Origin: an uncultured Clostridia bacterium
GTDB lineage: Bacteria; Bacillota; Clostridia; Christensenellales; UBA3700
Direction: 5' to 3'
DNA: 36,313 nt
Assembly: GCA_947177795.1 (NCBI GenBank)
Contig: CAMWVR010000011.1
Span: 1-36,313 of the forward strand
The first letter of the stretch is position 1, and every line of letters starts with the position of its first letter. Below are positions 16,807 through 25,364 of the stretch, piece after piece. The position numbers and the translations under genes are program-made. The notes under the pieces are model-generated. The model made no database searches. It saw nothing but the letters and a program-made list of their open reading frames with translations, and was not told where the DNA came from.

Positions 16807-18006
16807 TCACAGTTTTTTTGCTATTTCTTTTAGGAAATCAACCGTGTTGAGTTTGCGTACTTGCTTATCTCCCTTGTAGATTGCCGCAAGGTCTCCTGTC
16901 ATAAAGCCGTCTTCTATCGTATCTATCGTAGCCTTGTCAAGTCTGTCTGCAAAATCCTCAAGCGCCTTTATTCCGTCAAGTTGACCTCTCTTTCTGAGTC
17001 CGCCCGACCAAGCAAATATAGTAGCCACGGGATTTGTAGATGTCTCTTCACCCTTCAAGAACTTGTAATAATGTCTTGTTACCGTACCGTGCGCTGCCTC
17101 GTATTCGTAATTGCCGTCGGGAGAAACCAAAACCGACGTCATCATTGCAAGCGAACCAAAAGCCGTAGCTACCATGTCGCTCATCACGTCGCCGTCATAG
17201 TTTTTGCATGCCCAAATCATTCCGCCGTTGGAGCGCACTACCCTGGCGACAGCGTCGTCTATAAGCGTATAGAAATACTCTATACTGGCATTTTGGAACT
17301 TTACTTTATATTCGCAGTCAAAAATCTCTTGGAATATATCCTTAAATCTGTGATCGTACGTCTTGGATATAGTATCTTTTGTCGCAAACCAAAGGTCTTG
17401 CTTGGTGTCCAAAGCGTAATTAAAACAACTGCGCGCAAAAGAAGATATGCTCTTGTCGGTATTGTGCATACCCATTACGACGCCAGACGTCTTGGCATAA
17501 TCAAAGATTTCTATCTCCCTCTTGCCGTCTTCGTCCTCAATGACAAGTTTTGCATTTCCGCCCTTCTTGACGTAGCCTTCGACGTCCTTATAAATATCAC
17601 CGTAAGCGTGACGCGCAATGGTGATTGGCGAAGTCCAAGTTGGTATATATGGAGTTATACCCTTGACCATTATCGGCGCTCTGAAGACCGTGCCGTCGAG
17701 AATCGCTCTGACCGTGCCGTTGGGACTCTTCCACATTTGCGTAAGATTATATTCTTTTACTCTTTGCGCATTTGGGGTTATAGTCGCGCACTTTACGCCC
17801 ACACCGTATTTCTTGATAGCGTTTGCGGCGTCTACCGTCACTTTATCTTTTGTATTTTCTCTGTTGACAAGTCCCAAATCGTAGTATTCGCTGTTGAGAT
17901 CCACGTAAGGCTTGATAAGTATATCCTTTATCCAAGCCCAAATATGTCTTGTCATTTCGTCGCCGTCAAGTTCCACTATAGGCGTAGTCATCTTGATTTT
18001 TTCCAT
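16807..18006 (-). CDS. icd: NADP-dependent isocitrate dehydrogenase, eukaryote-like dimeric type
   Basis: This 399-residue enzyme oxidises isocitrate to 2-oxoglutarate. Its sequence follows human IDH1 far more closely than E. coli Icd: [55 protein letters not shown] and [14 protein letters not shown] with [11 protein letters not shown] are the class signatures. I start at the ATG at 18006, which has GGAG seven bases upstream and gives [20 protein letters not shown]; an ATG nine codons earlier lacks a ribosome binding site. It comes after ddl and ends at a clear terminator. No other TCA-cycle gene is nearby, so it probably supplies 2-oxoglutarate and NADPH for biosynthesis. Confidence 0.95.
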   Translation of the reverse strand: MEKIKMTTPIVELDGDEMTRHIWAWIKDILIKPYVDLNSEYYDLGLVNRENTKDKVTVDAANAIKKYGVGVKCATITPNAQRVKEYNLTQMWKSPNGTVRAILDGTVFRAPIMVKGITPYIPTWTSPITIARHAYGDIYKDVEGYVKKGGNAKLVIEDEDGKREIEIFDYAKTSGVVMGMHNTDKSISSFARSCFNYALDTKQDLWFATKDTISKTYDHRFKDIFQEIFDCEYKVKFQNASIEYFYTLIDDAVARVVRSNGGMIWACKNYDGDVMSDMVATAFGSLAMMTSVLVSPDGNYEYEAAHGTVTRHYYKFLKGEETSTNPVATIFAWSGGLRKRGQLDGIKALEDFADRLDKATIDTIEDGFMTGDLAAIYKGDKQVRKLNTVDFLKEIAKKL

Positions 18007-18088
18007 AAAGTACTCCAAAAAGTATTTTCGCAACGACCTTATAATATTATCGATATATTATAAAGTCAGCGAATAATTACGTTTTTGA

Positions 18089-19225
18089 TTATACATTTTT
18101 CACAGACACTTTGCAAGCATTTGCCTTATTTTTAGAGTAATATTGCAAAACTTTGGACGAAAAACCTGTTGATTTGATGTCTTTGCTCTCTTTTATCGCG
18201 TCTTCTATGATAATGTCAAGTATATCTTTGAGATAAAATCCCTTGTCTTCATATAAATATCCTGCCATAGAGCCTGGTATGGTGTTGATTTCGTTGAGAT
18301 ATACGCACTCGCTCGCTTTGTCTATAAGATAATCGCACCTCACTATACCTTTGCACCCCAAAGCCTGATATATCTTTGTCGTAATACTCTGTATTTTTAC
18401 CTTGTCGGATTCGCTTACTTGCGCAGGAAAAATTCGTTTCGCGCTTGTCTTGGTGACCTTTCCGCCTGACATATACTTGTCTTCAAACGTCAAAAATTCT
18501 TGCCAACCGACGGGTTCCTCGAGAGTCGAGGGATAAATATTGCCGTTTTTTCTTAAACAAGCGCAATTTATCTCCTTAAAGTCCGTCAAAGCCTTTTCTA
18601 CGACGACTTTGCTGTCGTAATAAAACGCCGTCTTGAGTTTTTCTCTCAACTCATCTCTATCTTTGCTTACGCCTATACCTATAGACGAGCCTTGATTTGC
18701 TGGCTTGACAATAAGCGGAAACCCCAATCTCTCTACTATTCTCTCAAAAACCTCTTCACTATCCCCCTCGTTGACCACTCCGTAAGGCAAGACGGGCAAA
18801 GTCAACTTCTTGCAAATCATTTTAAACAGCGCCTTATCCATACCGATACCGCTTGCGATATGCGACGGAGACGTAAACGGTATGCCTTGAACTTCAAAGA
18901 AACCTTGCAATGCGCCGTTTTCTCCCTTGCCGCCGTGAGTGCACAACAACGCGCAATGAATATCTCCCAATAGTTTAACTTTGTTTTTCTTCAACGCATA
19001 TAAGTTGCCTTCTTGGAAAAATACCTTTTTACCTTTTTGCGCTCCGCCGTCAGTATACGCATTGACGTTTTTATATTCATCCAAAATATAAAAACTATCG
19101 TTCCAATAGATTGGAAATACGTTATACTTCTTTTTGTCGATTGCCTCCAAAGCCTGCAACGCAGTGATGATAGATATGTCTCTTTCGCAAGAATTTCCGC
19201 CGTAAATAACCGCTATATTTTTCAA
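18089..19225 (-). CDS. ddl: D-alanine-D-alanine ligase
   Basis: This 378-residue ATP-grasp ligase makes the D-Ala-D-Ala dipeptide for peptidoglycan. It shows IAVIYGGNSCERDISIITA, CTHGGKGENGALQGFFEVQG in the substrate region, the ATP-grasp loop PLIVKPANQGSSIGIG, and the metal and substrate site YLNEINTIPGSMAGYLY. The start is TTG with GGAGG six bases upstream, which decides it; no ATG is suitable. The C-terminal 35 residues run somewhat beyond the usual end. It lies just after murF, the enzyme that uses its product. Confidence 0.96.
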   Translation of the reverse strand: MKNIAVIYGGNSCERDISIITALQALEAIDKKKYNVFPIYWNDSFYILDEYKNVNAYTDGGAQKGKKVFFQEGNLYALKKNKVKLLGDIHCALLCTHGGKGENGALQGFFEVQGIPFTSPSHIASGIGMDKALFKMICKKLTLPVLPYGVVNEGDSEEVFERIVERLGFPLIVKPANQGSSIGIGVSKDRDELREKLKTAFYYDSKVVVEKALTDFKEINCACLRKNGNIYPSTLEEPVGWQEFLTFEDKYMSGGKVTKTSAKRIFPAQVSESDKVKIQSITTKIYQALGCKGIVRCDYLIDKASECVYLNEINTIPGSMAGYLYEDKGFYLKDILDIIIEDAIKESKDIKSTGFSSKVLQYYSKNKANACKVSVKNV

Positions 19226-19294
19226 TCTAAACCTCCGATAATATATTTTGTCTCTTAAAAAAACTTAAATTAAATTAATCATTAGATAAGCAGA

Positions 19295-19309
19295 TTGAAC
19301 ATTGTTCAA
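19295..19309. repeat. 15-bp palindrome containing the murF stop codon
   Basis: TTGAACATTGTTCAA on the plus strand. The murF TGA (19306-19308) lies inside it. The same 15-mer, or its complement, occurs at 19732, 25365 and 25849. Confidence 0.8.
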
Positions 19310-20919
19310 TAATTGTCAGGCAGATCGTTTTGCAACAACAAAACGTCACCTCTCGTAAGTATTGCGCTAAACAATTCTTTAGCATTATCCAAGTGCTCTA
19401 CCAAATATATATTCTTATCGCAAAAGTTTTCGGAAATCATTCCAAGCCGTATATCTTCCCTGTTTACGCCTATTAAAATGGCTATATCGGCTACCTTTGC
19501 AATACTTTCCCCCAATCCAAAATTGACTCGTTGCTGCTCCGATCCCATCTCTACAATACCTTGAGTAGCCACTATTTTTCGTCCTTTGAACATATTTAAT
19601 GTCTCAATAGCAAGTTTTGCGCCCTCTTCGTTAGAATTGTAACTATCGTCTATTATAGTAATGCCTGTTGGCAGTTCTATCGTCTGCAATCTATGCTCTA
19701 CAGGCGACACTTGAGATATACCCTCAGCAATTTGAACAATGTTCAATCCGAGATCAACACAAAGTTGAACACAGAGCAAAATATTTTCAATGTTATGTCT
19801 GCCAATAAGTTTACAACTGCAATTACTCCGCTCCTCTCCGATATGCAAAACAAACTTAAGCCCTTGACTGTCACACTCCGCGTCGGTTACAAATACCTTT
19901 TTTGCATCTTCTTCAGAAGACAAAAATAATTCGCCGGATATTGCGCGCTTTTTATTACCGACGTATTCATCATACATTTGACGAGTAAATTTATTTTCAC
20001 CGTTGAACACTATCACGCCGTCGACGCTTTGCAAAAAGTCGGCAAGTTCTTTTTTAGTATTATAGATATTTTGTTGACTCTTGAAAGCGCCAAGGTGTTG
20101 AGAGCCAACTCCTGTAATTATACCGTAAGTCGGTTTGACGATATCGCACAGTTCTTTGATATCCCCCACTTTCCTTGCGCCCATTTCTGCGACAAAGATT
20201 TGACATTCCTTGGGCAACTCGTTGACGGCTCTGCATATTCCAAGCGGCGTATTGTAGTTGCTCGGCGTACAGTATGCGTTATACTTTTGATTAAGAATTG
20301 TCGTCAATATATTTTTTACTGTAGTCTTCCCGTAACTTCCTGTAATTCCGATTTTTATTATATCGGAATTTTGCAGCGTCTGCGAACATTTTTTGATATA
20401 CTTTTTTGCAATATTCTGCTCCATAGGCTTATTTACTACCAATGTAAGCGATACAATTTCAGGCAACAGCGCAAATATAAATGGAATAAATATAAACGAT
20501 AGATTTATGCCGTTAATATTTATAATATGCCCGAGAAAACCTACGCTAAGCATAAATATTGCTATCAATAGCGCATAAGACGCTATCAAGCGCTTTGCTC
20601 TGGCAGTATAAACTAAAGGCTGATGCGAGCATTTATCCCGCTCATCCGTAAGACTTACCAACAAAACTACTGCATAAAGCCCTTGAGAAATAAGTTGAAG
20701 ATAATAATTGCCGATATGTATGGATATAAAGACAAATATTGCATTACACAGCGTAATACATATCGCCGAACCGTATAATTTAAGACGAATATTCTTCATC
20801 TTTTTGGAATTTACTACTTTATACCCCTCTAACTGTACGAGATTGATTATTCGCAATGACAGCGCAACTGCCAAAATGCAATAAATCAACTCGGTTATCA
20901 AAATTACCGCTATCTGCAT
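19306..20919 (-). CDS. murF: Membrane-anchored MurF-type Mur ligase
   Basis: This 537-residue protein ends in a Mur ligase: P-loop GITGSYGKTT at residues 191-200, the MurF-type TPSNYNTPLGICRAVN, VAEMGARKVGDIKELCDIVKPTYGIITGVGSQHLGAF, and DDSYNSNEEGAKLAIETL. MurF adds D-Ala-D-Ala to the UDP-MurNAc peptide. Unlike classical MurF it has about 165 N-terminal residues with roughly five hydrophobic segments (about 3-25, 48-68, 75-92, 108-130, 138-162) in place of the usual UDP-binding domain, so it should sit in the membrane. ddl follows directly, which supports the MurF role. Its start overlaps the preceding hydrolase gene by 10 bases. It contains two copies of a 15-bp palindrome. Confidence 0.88.
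   Translation of the reverse strand: MQIAVILITELIYCILAVALSLRIINLVQLEGYKVVNSKKMKNIRLKLYGSAICITLCNAIFVFISIHIGNYYLQLISQGLYAVVLLVSLTDERDKCSHQPLVYTARAKRLIASYALLIAIFMLSVGFLGHIININGINLSFIFIPFIFALLPEIVSLTLVVNKPMEQNIAKKYIKKCSQTLQNSDIIKIGITGSYGKTTVKNILTTILNQKYNAYCTPSNYNTPLGICRAVNELPKECQIFVAEMGARKVGDIKELCDIVKPTYGIITGVGSQHLGAFKSQQNIYNTKKELADFLQSVDGVIVFNGENKFTRQMYDEYVGNKKRAISGELFLSSEEDAKKVFVTDAECDSQGLKFVLHIGEERSNCSCKLIGRHNIENILLCVQLCVDLGLNIVQIAEGISQVSPVEHRLQTIELPTGITIIDDSYNSNEEGAKLAIETLNMFKGRKIVATQGIVEMGSEQQRVNFGLGESIAKVADIAILIGVNREDIRLGMISENFCDKNIYLVEHLDNAKELFSAILTRGDVLLLQNDLPDNY
19732..19746. repeat. 15-bp palindrome inside murF
   Basis: TTGAACAATGTTCAA on the plus strand, read in murF as codons for Leu-Asn-Ile-Val-Gln. 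It is the opposite orientation (by its central base) to the copy at the murF stop, 437 bp away. Confidence 0.8.
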
Positions 20920-21605
20920 ATATCACCAAAATAACTACCTAAAATTGCCAAAAACTGTCCGTAGCAATCCAAATAGCTATAATGTCCTCCCTTCAAAAAT
21001 ACAAGTCCACTATTATATATGCGTCTTCTAAGCCTTCTTGCCATATACGGCGGAGTATCTTTATCGCGTTTGCCCCAGATTATAAGCGTCGAACACCTTA
21101 TTTCTTTGAGACAAAAGTCAAGATGAAAGTTGACAATATTTTTAAAAGTCTCTCTCATATCTCCGCTCAACTGACGGTAATCGGCAGATCCGCACTTGCT
21201 GACGTCCATTTTTAAAGCTTTTTTTAACCTATATAAGATCTTTTTGCAGAACTTTTTCAAGGAAAATCTAGGTTTAAGCCCTGCACTGTCCACTAAAACT
21301 ATACTTTTAATATTACTATTACGACTTGCTAGTAGTATCGCGACTCGACCGCCGAAAGAATGTCCGACAAGCACAACGTCTTTCATCGAATAATATTCTA
21401 TAAGTTCTTCGATGCCCTTAGCGTAATCCTCAAGAGTGAGCGCTCTCGATAAAGGCGAATCGCCAAAACCGTAAAAATCAACGAGTGTACAACGATATTT
21501 AGTTGAAAAATACTCGCCTGCACCTCTAAAACTATCAATACTTCCGCCCCAACCGTGCAAAAATATTATATCTTGCCCCTGTCCAAGCATAACGTGATTG
21601 AGCAT
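20910..21605 (-). CDS. Alpha/beta hydrolase
   Basis: This 231-residue protein has the alpha/beta hydrolase fold. HGWGGSIDSF forms the oxyanion region, GHSFGGRVA holds the nucleophile Ser (about residue 92), and the late GGHYSYLD supplies the catalytic His. The substrate is unknown. I use the ATG at 21605, since GAGGTGG lies five bases before it; a GTG three codons upstream overlaps that site. Its end overlaps the murF start by 10 bases, so translation is coupled and a cell-wall or lipid-linked role is possible. A small hairpin lies directly upstream of its ribosome binding site. Confidence 0.85.
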   Translation of the reverse strand: MLNHVMLGQGQDIIFLHGWGGSIDSFRGAGEYFSTKYRCTLVDFYGFGDSPLSRALTLEDYAKGIEELIEYYSMKDVVLVGHSFGGRVAILLASRNSNIKSIVLVDSAGLKPRFSLKKFCKKILYRLKKALKMDVSKCGSADYRQLSGDMRETFKNIVNFHLDFCLKEIRCSTLIIWGKRDKDTPPYMARRLRRRIYNSGLVFLKGGHYSYLDCYGQFLAILGSYFGDICR

Positions 21606-21619
21606 AATTACCACCTCAA

Positions 21620-21640
21620 ATAAGCATTAAAATTGCTTAT
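21620..21640 (-). promoter_or_regulatory. Leader hairpin in front of the hydrolase gene
   Basis: ATAAGCA (21620-21626) and TGCTTAT (21634-21640) form a perfect 7-bp stem with a 7-base loop directly upstream of the ribosome binding site. It is small and AT-rich, so its importance is uncertain. Confidence 0.3.
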
Positions 21641-21726
21641 ATGATATAAATATGCCTAATCGGTTAATAAAAACACAAAAATATCAAAAAATGTTGAAAA
21701 ATGTAAAATAATACAACAATAATATA

Positions 21727-22170
21727 CTAAATATCCCTCTTCCACATAATAAGAGCGTCGTCTTTCCCGCCGTAAAATTTAGTTCGCTTACCCTCGGTTA
21801 TAAAACCATACTTACGATATAATGCTATGGCTATAGTATTTTTTTCATTGACTTCCAGTGTAATCGCAGTTAACTTTTTCTCTTTTGCAATCTCAATCAT
21901 ATCTTCAATCAACAAAGCGCCTACGCCTTTACATCTATAATTTTCTTTGACTGCTAGATTATTGACATTGCCTTCATTACATATATCGTAAAAACTGTAA
22001 TAACAAATTATTTCGCCGTCAACAATGCCTACTCTTGCAACGGCGTTTTTATCGGAAGCGAGAGCGCAAATTTGATTTAAAGTCCAAGGCTCGTCTATAC
22101 TAGCCCTTTCAATATCAAAGACTTGATTGCAAAATACGTCTGACAAATTTTGAAAATGCAAATTATCCAT
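21727..22170 (-). CDS. rimI: Ribosomal protein bS18 N-acetyltransferase-like GNAT protein
   Basis: This 147-residue GNAT acetyltransferase has the acetyl-CoA loop RCKGVGALLIEDMI around residues 80-93, the LEVNEKNTIAIALYRKYGFITEGKRTKFY end typical of RimI, and the N-terminal EPWTLNQI motif. RimI acetylates the N-terminus of ribosomal protein S18; in Firmicutes the target is not always confirmed. It begins five bases after the tsaB stop, the usual tsaB-rimI arrangement. Confidence 0.9.
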   Translation of the reverse strand: MDNLHFQNLSDVFCNQVFDIERASIDEPWTLNQICALASDKNAVARVGIVDGEIICYYSFYDICNEGNVNNLAVKENYRCKGVGALLIEDMIEIAKEKKLTAITLEVNEKNTIAIALYRKYGFITEGKRTKFYGGKDDALIMWKRDI

Positions 22171-22175
22171 ATAAA

Positions 22176-22781
22176 TTATTTATCCGTTTTATCCATATTT
22201 TTTGCTTCGTATTCTCTTTCTGCCTGCGACTTCTTGAGATACAGCGGTACCAAAGCGCCAATTTCGCCTTTAGCAACTTTTGACTTGACTATCTCAATCA
22301 AAGCGTTGGGATCGGACGGCAAAATCTTTTTTATTACTCGACAATTTACCTCGTCAAGTTCAGTTGCGGAAATCTCGCCCATACTTACCATATTGTCAAA
22401 ACCGCCATTGAATTTTCCGTAATAATAACAATTATGCCTGCAATCTATCGCAGTATAAAATTCTTTATCAGTGCAAGAATATGCAAGTTCCTCAAGCGCA
22501 TTTATTGCCACGCAATTTTTATTGCGCGCAAAAGCCAACGCATTTACAGTCGACACACCAATTCGTATACCTGTAAAAGACCCGGGACCGACTACCGCAG
22601 CAAAGCAATCCACTTCGCCGATTTTTATGCCAGCTTTATCAAGCAATTTATCTATCATCGGGAGAATCAATGAATTATGTTTTTTTGCGCCGTCAAGACT
22701 TGTCTCACTGTAAATCTTACCGTCTGCGCAAAGCGCCACAACCATATTATCCCAAGCGGTATCTACTGCCAAAATCTTCAT
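22176..22781 (-). CDS. tsaB: tRNA threonylcarbamoyladenosine biosynthesis protein TsaB
   Basis: This 201-residue ASKHA-fold protein helps TsaD and TsaE attach threonylcarbamoyl to A37 of tRNAs. ILAVDTAWDNMVVAL, HNSLILPMIDKLL and VVGPGSFTGIRIGVSTVNALAFA are TsaB signatures. I chose the second ATG (22781), since AAGGAA lies seven bases before it, while the first ATG two codons earlier is too close to that site. rimI follows; tsaE lies upstream beyond a 300-bp gap. tsaD is not in the window. Confidence 0.93.
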   Translation of the reverse strand: MKILAVDTAWDNMVVALCADGKIYSETSLDGAKKHNSLILPMIDKLLDKAGIKIGEVDCFAAVVGPGSFTGIRIGVSTVNALAFARNKNCVAINALEELAYSCTDKEFYTAIDCRHNCYYYGKFNGGFDNMVSMGEISATELDEVNCRVIKKILPSDPNALIEIVKSKVAKGEIGALVPLYLKKSQAEREYEAKNMDKTDK

Positions 22782-23083
22782 TGTCATTTTCCTTATATTT
22801 ATTGTTTTACTATATTTTCTTAATATTTTTACTCTAATTTAGTTAATTTTGTAGAATAATTCTAAAAAACAACTTAAATTAGAATACATTTCCGCTTAAT
22901 TGAGAAGTATCGCATATTAAGCAATTTTTGCAGGTTCATACCAAGACAAGAAAAAATCTCCATCTTGAATCGGCAAGTCTGATTATATATTGACTTTGCC
23001 GCCCACTTATCAATGCATACGCTTTGGCTTCAAAGCCTTACACGTTCAAAACAAAACCTAACTGCCAACAAAGAAAACAGAGG
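22782..23083. other. 302-bp gap between tsaE and tsaB
   Basis: The half next to tsaB is AT-rich and holds an inverted repeat: CTAATTTAGTT (22834-22844) against AACTTAAATTAG (22871-22882), with TAGAATAATTCTA (22852-22864) at its centre. The rest holds a possible transposase fragment. The gap separates two genes that normally lie together, which suggests an old insertion. Confidence 0.5.
22874..23029 (-). pseudogene. Possible transposase C-terminal fragment
   Basis: An open minus-strand frame of about 51 codons contains CRFKMEIFSCLGMNLQKLL, which resembles the C-terminal K/R-x-E-x-L...LGxNLxKL end of DDE transposases. There is no start with a ribosome binding site and no other transposase motif. 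The stop lies within the inverted repeat. The similarity is short and may be chance. Confidence 0.28.
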
Positions 23084-23545
23084 CTATAAATTCAAATCAA
23101 TTCCCTGCACTTTAAATAATCTATCGCAATCGTTGTCCGAATCGTCGAGCGTAGATACGTCGATAATTATAGGATCAGGCACGCCTTCAAACTTATTCCA
23201 CTCTATTACGCAGACGCCGTCCATATACAGATATTCATTGAGTCCAAGTTCATATAGCTCATCTTCGTCTGCGACTCTGTACAAATCAAAATGATATAGA
23301 GGAAGCCTTCCGCTATACTCTTTCATAAAAGCAAACGTGGGCGAAGTAACGGTGTCTTTGACTCCCAAACTCTTTGCAAGACATTTTGTAAAAGTCGTCT
23401 TCCCTGCTCCGAGCTGACCGTTGAGCAATATCACTTCCCCGCCATTGAGCCGCTCGGCAATCTTTTGCGCAAGATAAGCGGTATCTTCCAAACCGTGAGA
23501 ATAATACTCAACTATGCCCCTATTGTCGTTTACTATTTTGTCCAT
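23084..23545 (-). CDS. tsaE: tRNA threonylcarbamoyladenosine biosynthesis ATPase TsaE
   Basis: This 153-residue protein is the ATPase of the t6A machinery. Walker A is GQLGAGKTT at residues 43-51, followed by VTSPTFAFMKEYSGRLPLYHFDLYRV and the WNKFE motif, all typical of TsaE. No strong ribosome binding site lies before the ATG. It is divergent from ribU, so the two share the 23546-23640 promoter region. Confidence 0.93.
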   Translation of the reverse strand: MDKIVNDNRGIVEYYSHGLEDTAYLAQKIAERLNGGEVILLNGQLGAGKTTFTKCLAKSLGVKDTVTSPTFAFMKEYSGRLPLYHFDLYRVADEDELYELGLNEYLYMDGVCVIEWNKFEGVPDPIIIDVSTLDDSDNDCDRLFKVQGIDLNL

Positions 23546-23607
23546 ATCAATTTAAAATTACTATTTAATGCTTCCCGATAGATTTTTGCATATTCATTAT
23601 ATATTAG

Positions 23608-23636
23608 TTGACAAGTTTTTGCAATAGATTTATAAT
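23608..23636 (+). promoter_or_regulatory. Consensus sigma-A promoter of ribU
   Basis: TTGACA (23608-23613) and TATAAT (23631-23636) are both perfect and are 17 bases apart. Transcription would begin at about 23643, just before the FMN riboswitch. Confidence 0.85.
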
Positions 23637-23649
23637 TGTCTCAACAATA

Positions 23650-23775
23650 ATTCTTTGAGGGTAGGTGAAATTCCTCACCGGCGGTAAAGTCCGCAAACGC
23701 TGCAAATCTCATATACAGCGCCGAACAAGTGCAATTCTTGTACCGACAGTAAAGTCTGGATAGGAAAAGGATAAT
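23650..23775 (+). ncRNA. FMN riboswitch (RFN element)
   Basis: The sequence matches the RFN consensus block by block: GAGGGTAGGTGAAATTCC, then CACCGGCGGTAAAGTCCGC, a variable arm, CCGAACAAGTGCAATTCTTG, ACCGACAGTAAAGTCTGGAT and AGGAAAAGGAT, which pairs with the start and contains the ribU ribosome binding site. FMN binding should hide that site and shut off translation. No terminator lies between it and ribU, so control is probably at translation. Confidence 0.96.
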
Positions 23776-23779
23776 TAAA

Positions 23780-24400
23780 ATGACAAAAACAGTTTCTAGA
23801 AGCAAGTGGCTTGCTCTCACTGCCATATTATCGGCAATGGCAAGCGTTCTGTACTTTTTGGAAATGCCAGTACCGCTTATGCCGGCATTTATCCAATTTG
23901 ATTTCTCAATGCTCCCCATATTCATAGGCAATATTGCGCTTGGGCCTTTGAGCGGCATTGTAATTACTATAGTAAAAGATCTGATTCACCTTATAATAAA
24001 AGGCGCAGGCGCAACCGGCGGCATCGGTGATTTGGCAGATTTCTTTACCTGTATGTGCTTTATCGTGCCGTCGGGATTGATTTACAAGAAATTCTCCAAC
24101 TTCAAAGGTATGACTATAGGACTAATTGCAGGTTGCATATCCTCAGCATTGTTGTCGGGATTGGTATTCAACGCGCTCGTCGTATACCCCTTATACGACA
24201 AATTTATATTACCAATGACGGCAATAATAGGAATGTATCAGCAAATTCGTCCGTCGGCTAACGGACTTTGGGAAATATTGGCCATATTCAATATGCCGTA
24301 TACCTTCTTAAAATGCGTAGTCATAAGTATAATTGCCGTGATAATAGCAAAGCCTTTGAGTTCGCTATTAAAAATAAACAGAGATGCTAAACAGACTTGA
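23780..24400 (+). CDS. ribU: Riboflavin ECF transporter substrate-binding subunit RibU
   Basis: This 206-residue membrane protein has five to six hydrophobic segments and the ECF S-component start of the RibU type: KWLALTAILSAMASVLYFLEMPVP, then FIQFDFSMLPIFIGNIALGPLSGIVITIVKDLIHLIIKG. It binds riboflavin and works with the shared EcfA/A'/T module, which is not in the window. It is the only gene behind the FMN riboswitch, which confirms the substrate. A terminator follows. Confidence 0.95.
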   Translation: MTKTVSRSKWLALTAILSAMASVLYFLEMPVPLMPAFIQFDFSMLPIFIGNIALGPLSGIVITIVKDLIHLIIKGAGATGGIGDLADFFTCMCFIVPSGLIYKKFSNFKGMTIGLIAGCISSALLSGLVFNALVVYPLYDKFILPMTAIIGMYQQIRPSANGLWEILAIFNMPYTFLKCVVISIIAVIIAKPLSSLLKINRDAKQT

Positions 24401-24436
24401 TAGCAAATTAAACTTTTAAAATCATTTAAATATAAA

Positions 24437-24500
24437 TACGGTCGATTATCCGAGGTTTTTCAAAGAATTTTACTTGACAATCGACCGTAATTATTTTTTT
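24437..24500 (+). terminator. Intrinsic terminator of ribU (probably bidirectional)
   Basis: TACGGTCGATTATC (24437-24450) and GACAATCGACCGTA (24476-24489) form a 14-bp stem with one mismatch and a 25-base loop, followed by ATTATTTTTTTT. The reverse tail is also T-rich, so it can serve the convergent gene ending at 24500. Confidence 0.8.
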
Positions 24501-24856
24501 TAATTTCTTCTTACTTTTACGGAATAAAATAATTTTGACAAATCTTCGTCTTTTGCAGAGTCACTTTTGTTCAACTTATTTATCTCGTAAAGTATATCCA
24601 TATCAAACGAAACTAATATTTCCTCAAAGCCGTAAACGTCGTTGATATCGGAAATTATACCAGTCTTAAGCGCTTCGCGTTGAGTTCTGCTGTAGAGCGG
24701 ATGAGGCAATACCCCCACCAAAAGCCTATTGCCCCAAATCAATGCGCTGCAACTGTCTATCTGCTGATTTTGCGACAAAATCAGTTCTACACCTTGCTTT
24801 GCCAAAGCCGCGTCTTGCTGAACGTAATTTACGTACGGTACATCTTGATAAAACAT
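24500..24856 (-). CDS. Hypothetical protein resembling the YhcN/YlaJ family
   Basis: This 118-residue protein follows rsfS and has a strong ribosome binding site (AAGGAGG), so it is surely translated. The middle has CSALIWGNRLLVGVLPHP, then REALKTGIISDINDVYGFEEILVSFDMDILYEINKL, a pattern of two strand-helix units with an exposed N-x-x-L-V-G that recalls the YhcN/YlaJ sporulation lipoproteins. It has no signal peptide or lipobox, so if it belongs to that family it acts in the cytoplasm or mother cell. This assignment is my inference from pattern only. Confidence 0.7.
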   Translation of the reverse strand: MFYQDVPYVNYVQQDAALAKQGVELILSQNQQIDSCSALIWGNRLLVGVLPHPLYSRTQREALKTGIISDINDVYGFEEILVSFDMDILYEINKLNKSDSAKDEDLSKLFYSVKVRRN

Positions 24857-24920
24857 ATCTCTCCTCCTTAATCGTATATAAGTATTTTGGACGAGATATA
24901 TGAATTATATTCTTGCACCC

Positions 24921-25307
24921 TTACACCGACTTGTTGTCGTCAATCTTTTTAAAGCCGTCCACAACTTCTTCTTCGCCGTAATGCGTAACGTTGGCGCCAT
25001 TAGACCAAAGCGTCTCCAACGAATAAAGACGTCTCGTCTCCTCATAGAATATATGAACTATCACGTCACCGTAGTCAAGGACAGCCCAGCGTCCTTCTTG
25101 CTTTCCCTCAACTCTCAACGGTTCTACGCCTGCTTTTGACATTCCTTCTTCTACGATATCGGCAAGCGCTTTTACCTGCGTATTAGATCTTGCCGAACAG
25201 ATAATAAAGCAATCTGCAATGATCGTCAAATTTTCCAAGTTGACGGTGACGATATCTTTTGCCTTTTTGTCGTCCAACAATTTGCATATAAATTCTACTT
25301 TTTCCAT
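24921..25307 (-). CDS. rsfS: Ribosomal silencing factor RsfS
   Basis: This 128-residue protein matches RsfS along its length: LLDDKKAKDIVTVNLENLTIIADCFIICSARSNTQVKALADIVEE, EGKQEGRWAVLDYGDVIVHIFYEETRRLYSLETLW. RsfS binds ribosomal protein uL14 and blocks joining of the subunits in starvation. AAGGAG lies before the ATG. It follows nadD-yqeK, the standard Firmicute order. Confidence 0.96.
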   Translation of the reverse strand: MEKVEFICKLLDDKKAKDIVTVNLENLTIIADCFIICSARSNTQVKALADIVEEGMSKAGVEPLRVEGKQEGRWAVLDYGDVIVHIFYEETRRLYSLETLWSNGANVTHYGEEEVVDGFKKIDDNKSV

Positions 25308-25364
25308 TTTACTCCTTATTGCAACCTACTATAATAGCAGCGGTTTAATTTATTATGTATTATA

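Noticed and set aside
18040..18062. AT-only inverted repeat upstream of icd
   Set aside because: TATAATAT and ATATTATA around ATCGAT are low-complexity AT sequence and could arise by chance near a promoter.
19295..19309. SOS (LexA) box
   Set aside because: The Firmicute LexA box is GAAC-N4-GTTC; here the spacer is three bases, and the copies lie at stop codons and inside genes, not at promoters.
23641..23958. Minus-strand frame across the FMN riboswitch and the ribU start
   Set aside because: It overlaps a well-defined riboswitch and the true ribU gene on the other strand.
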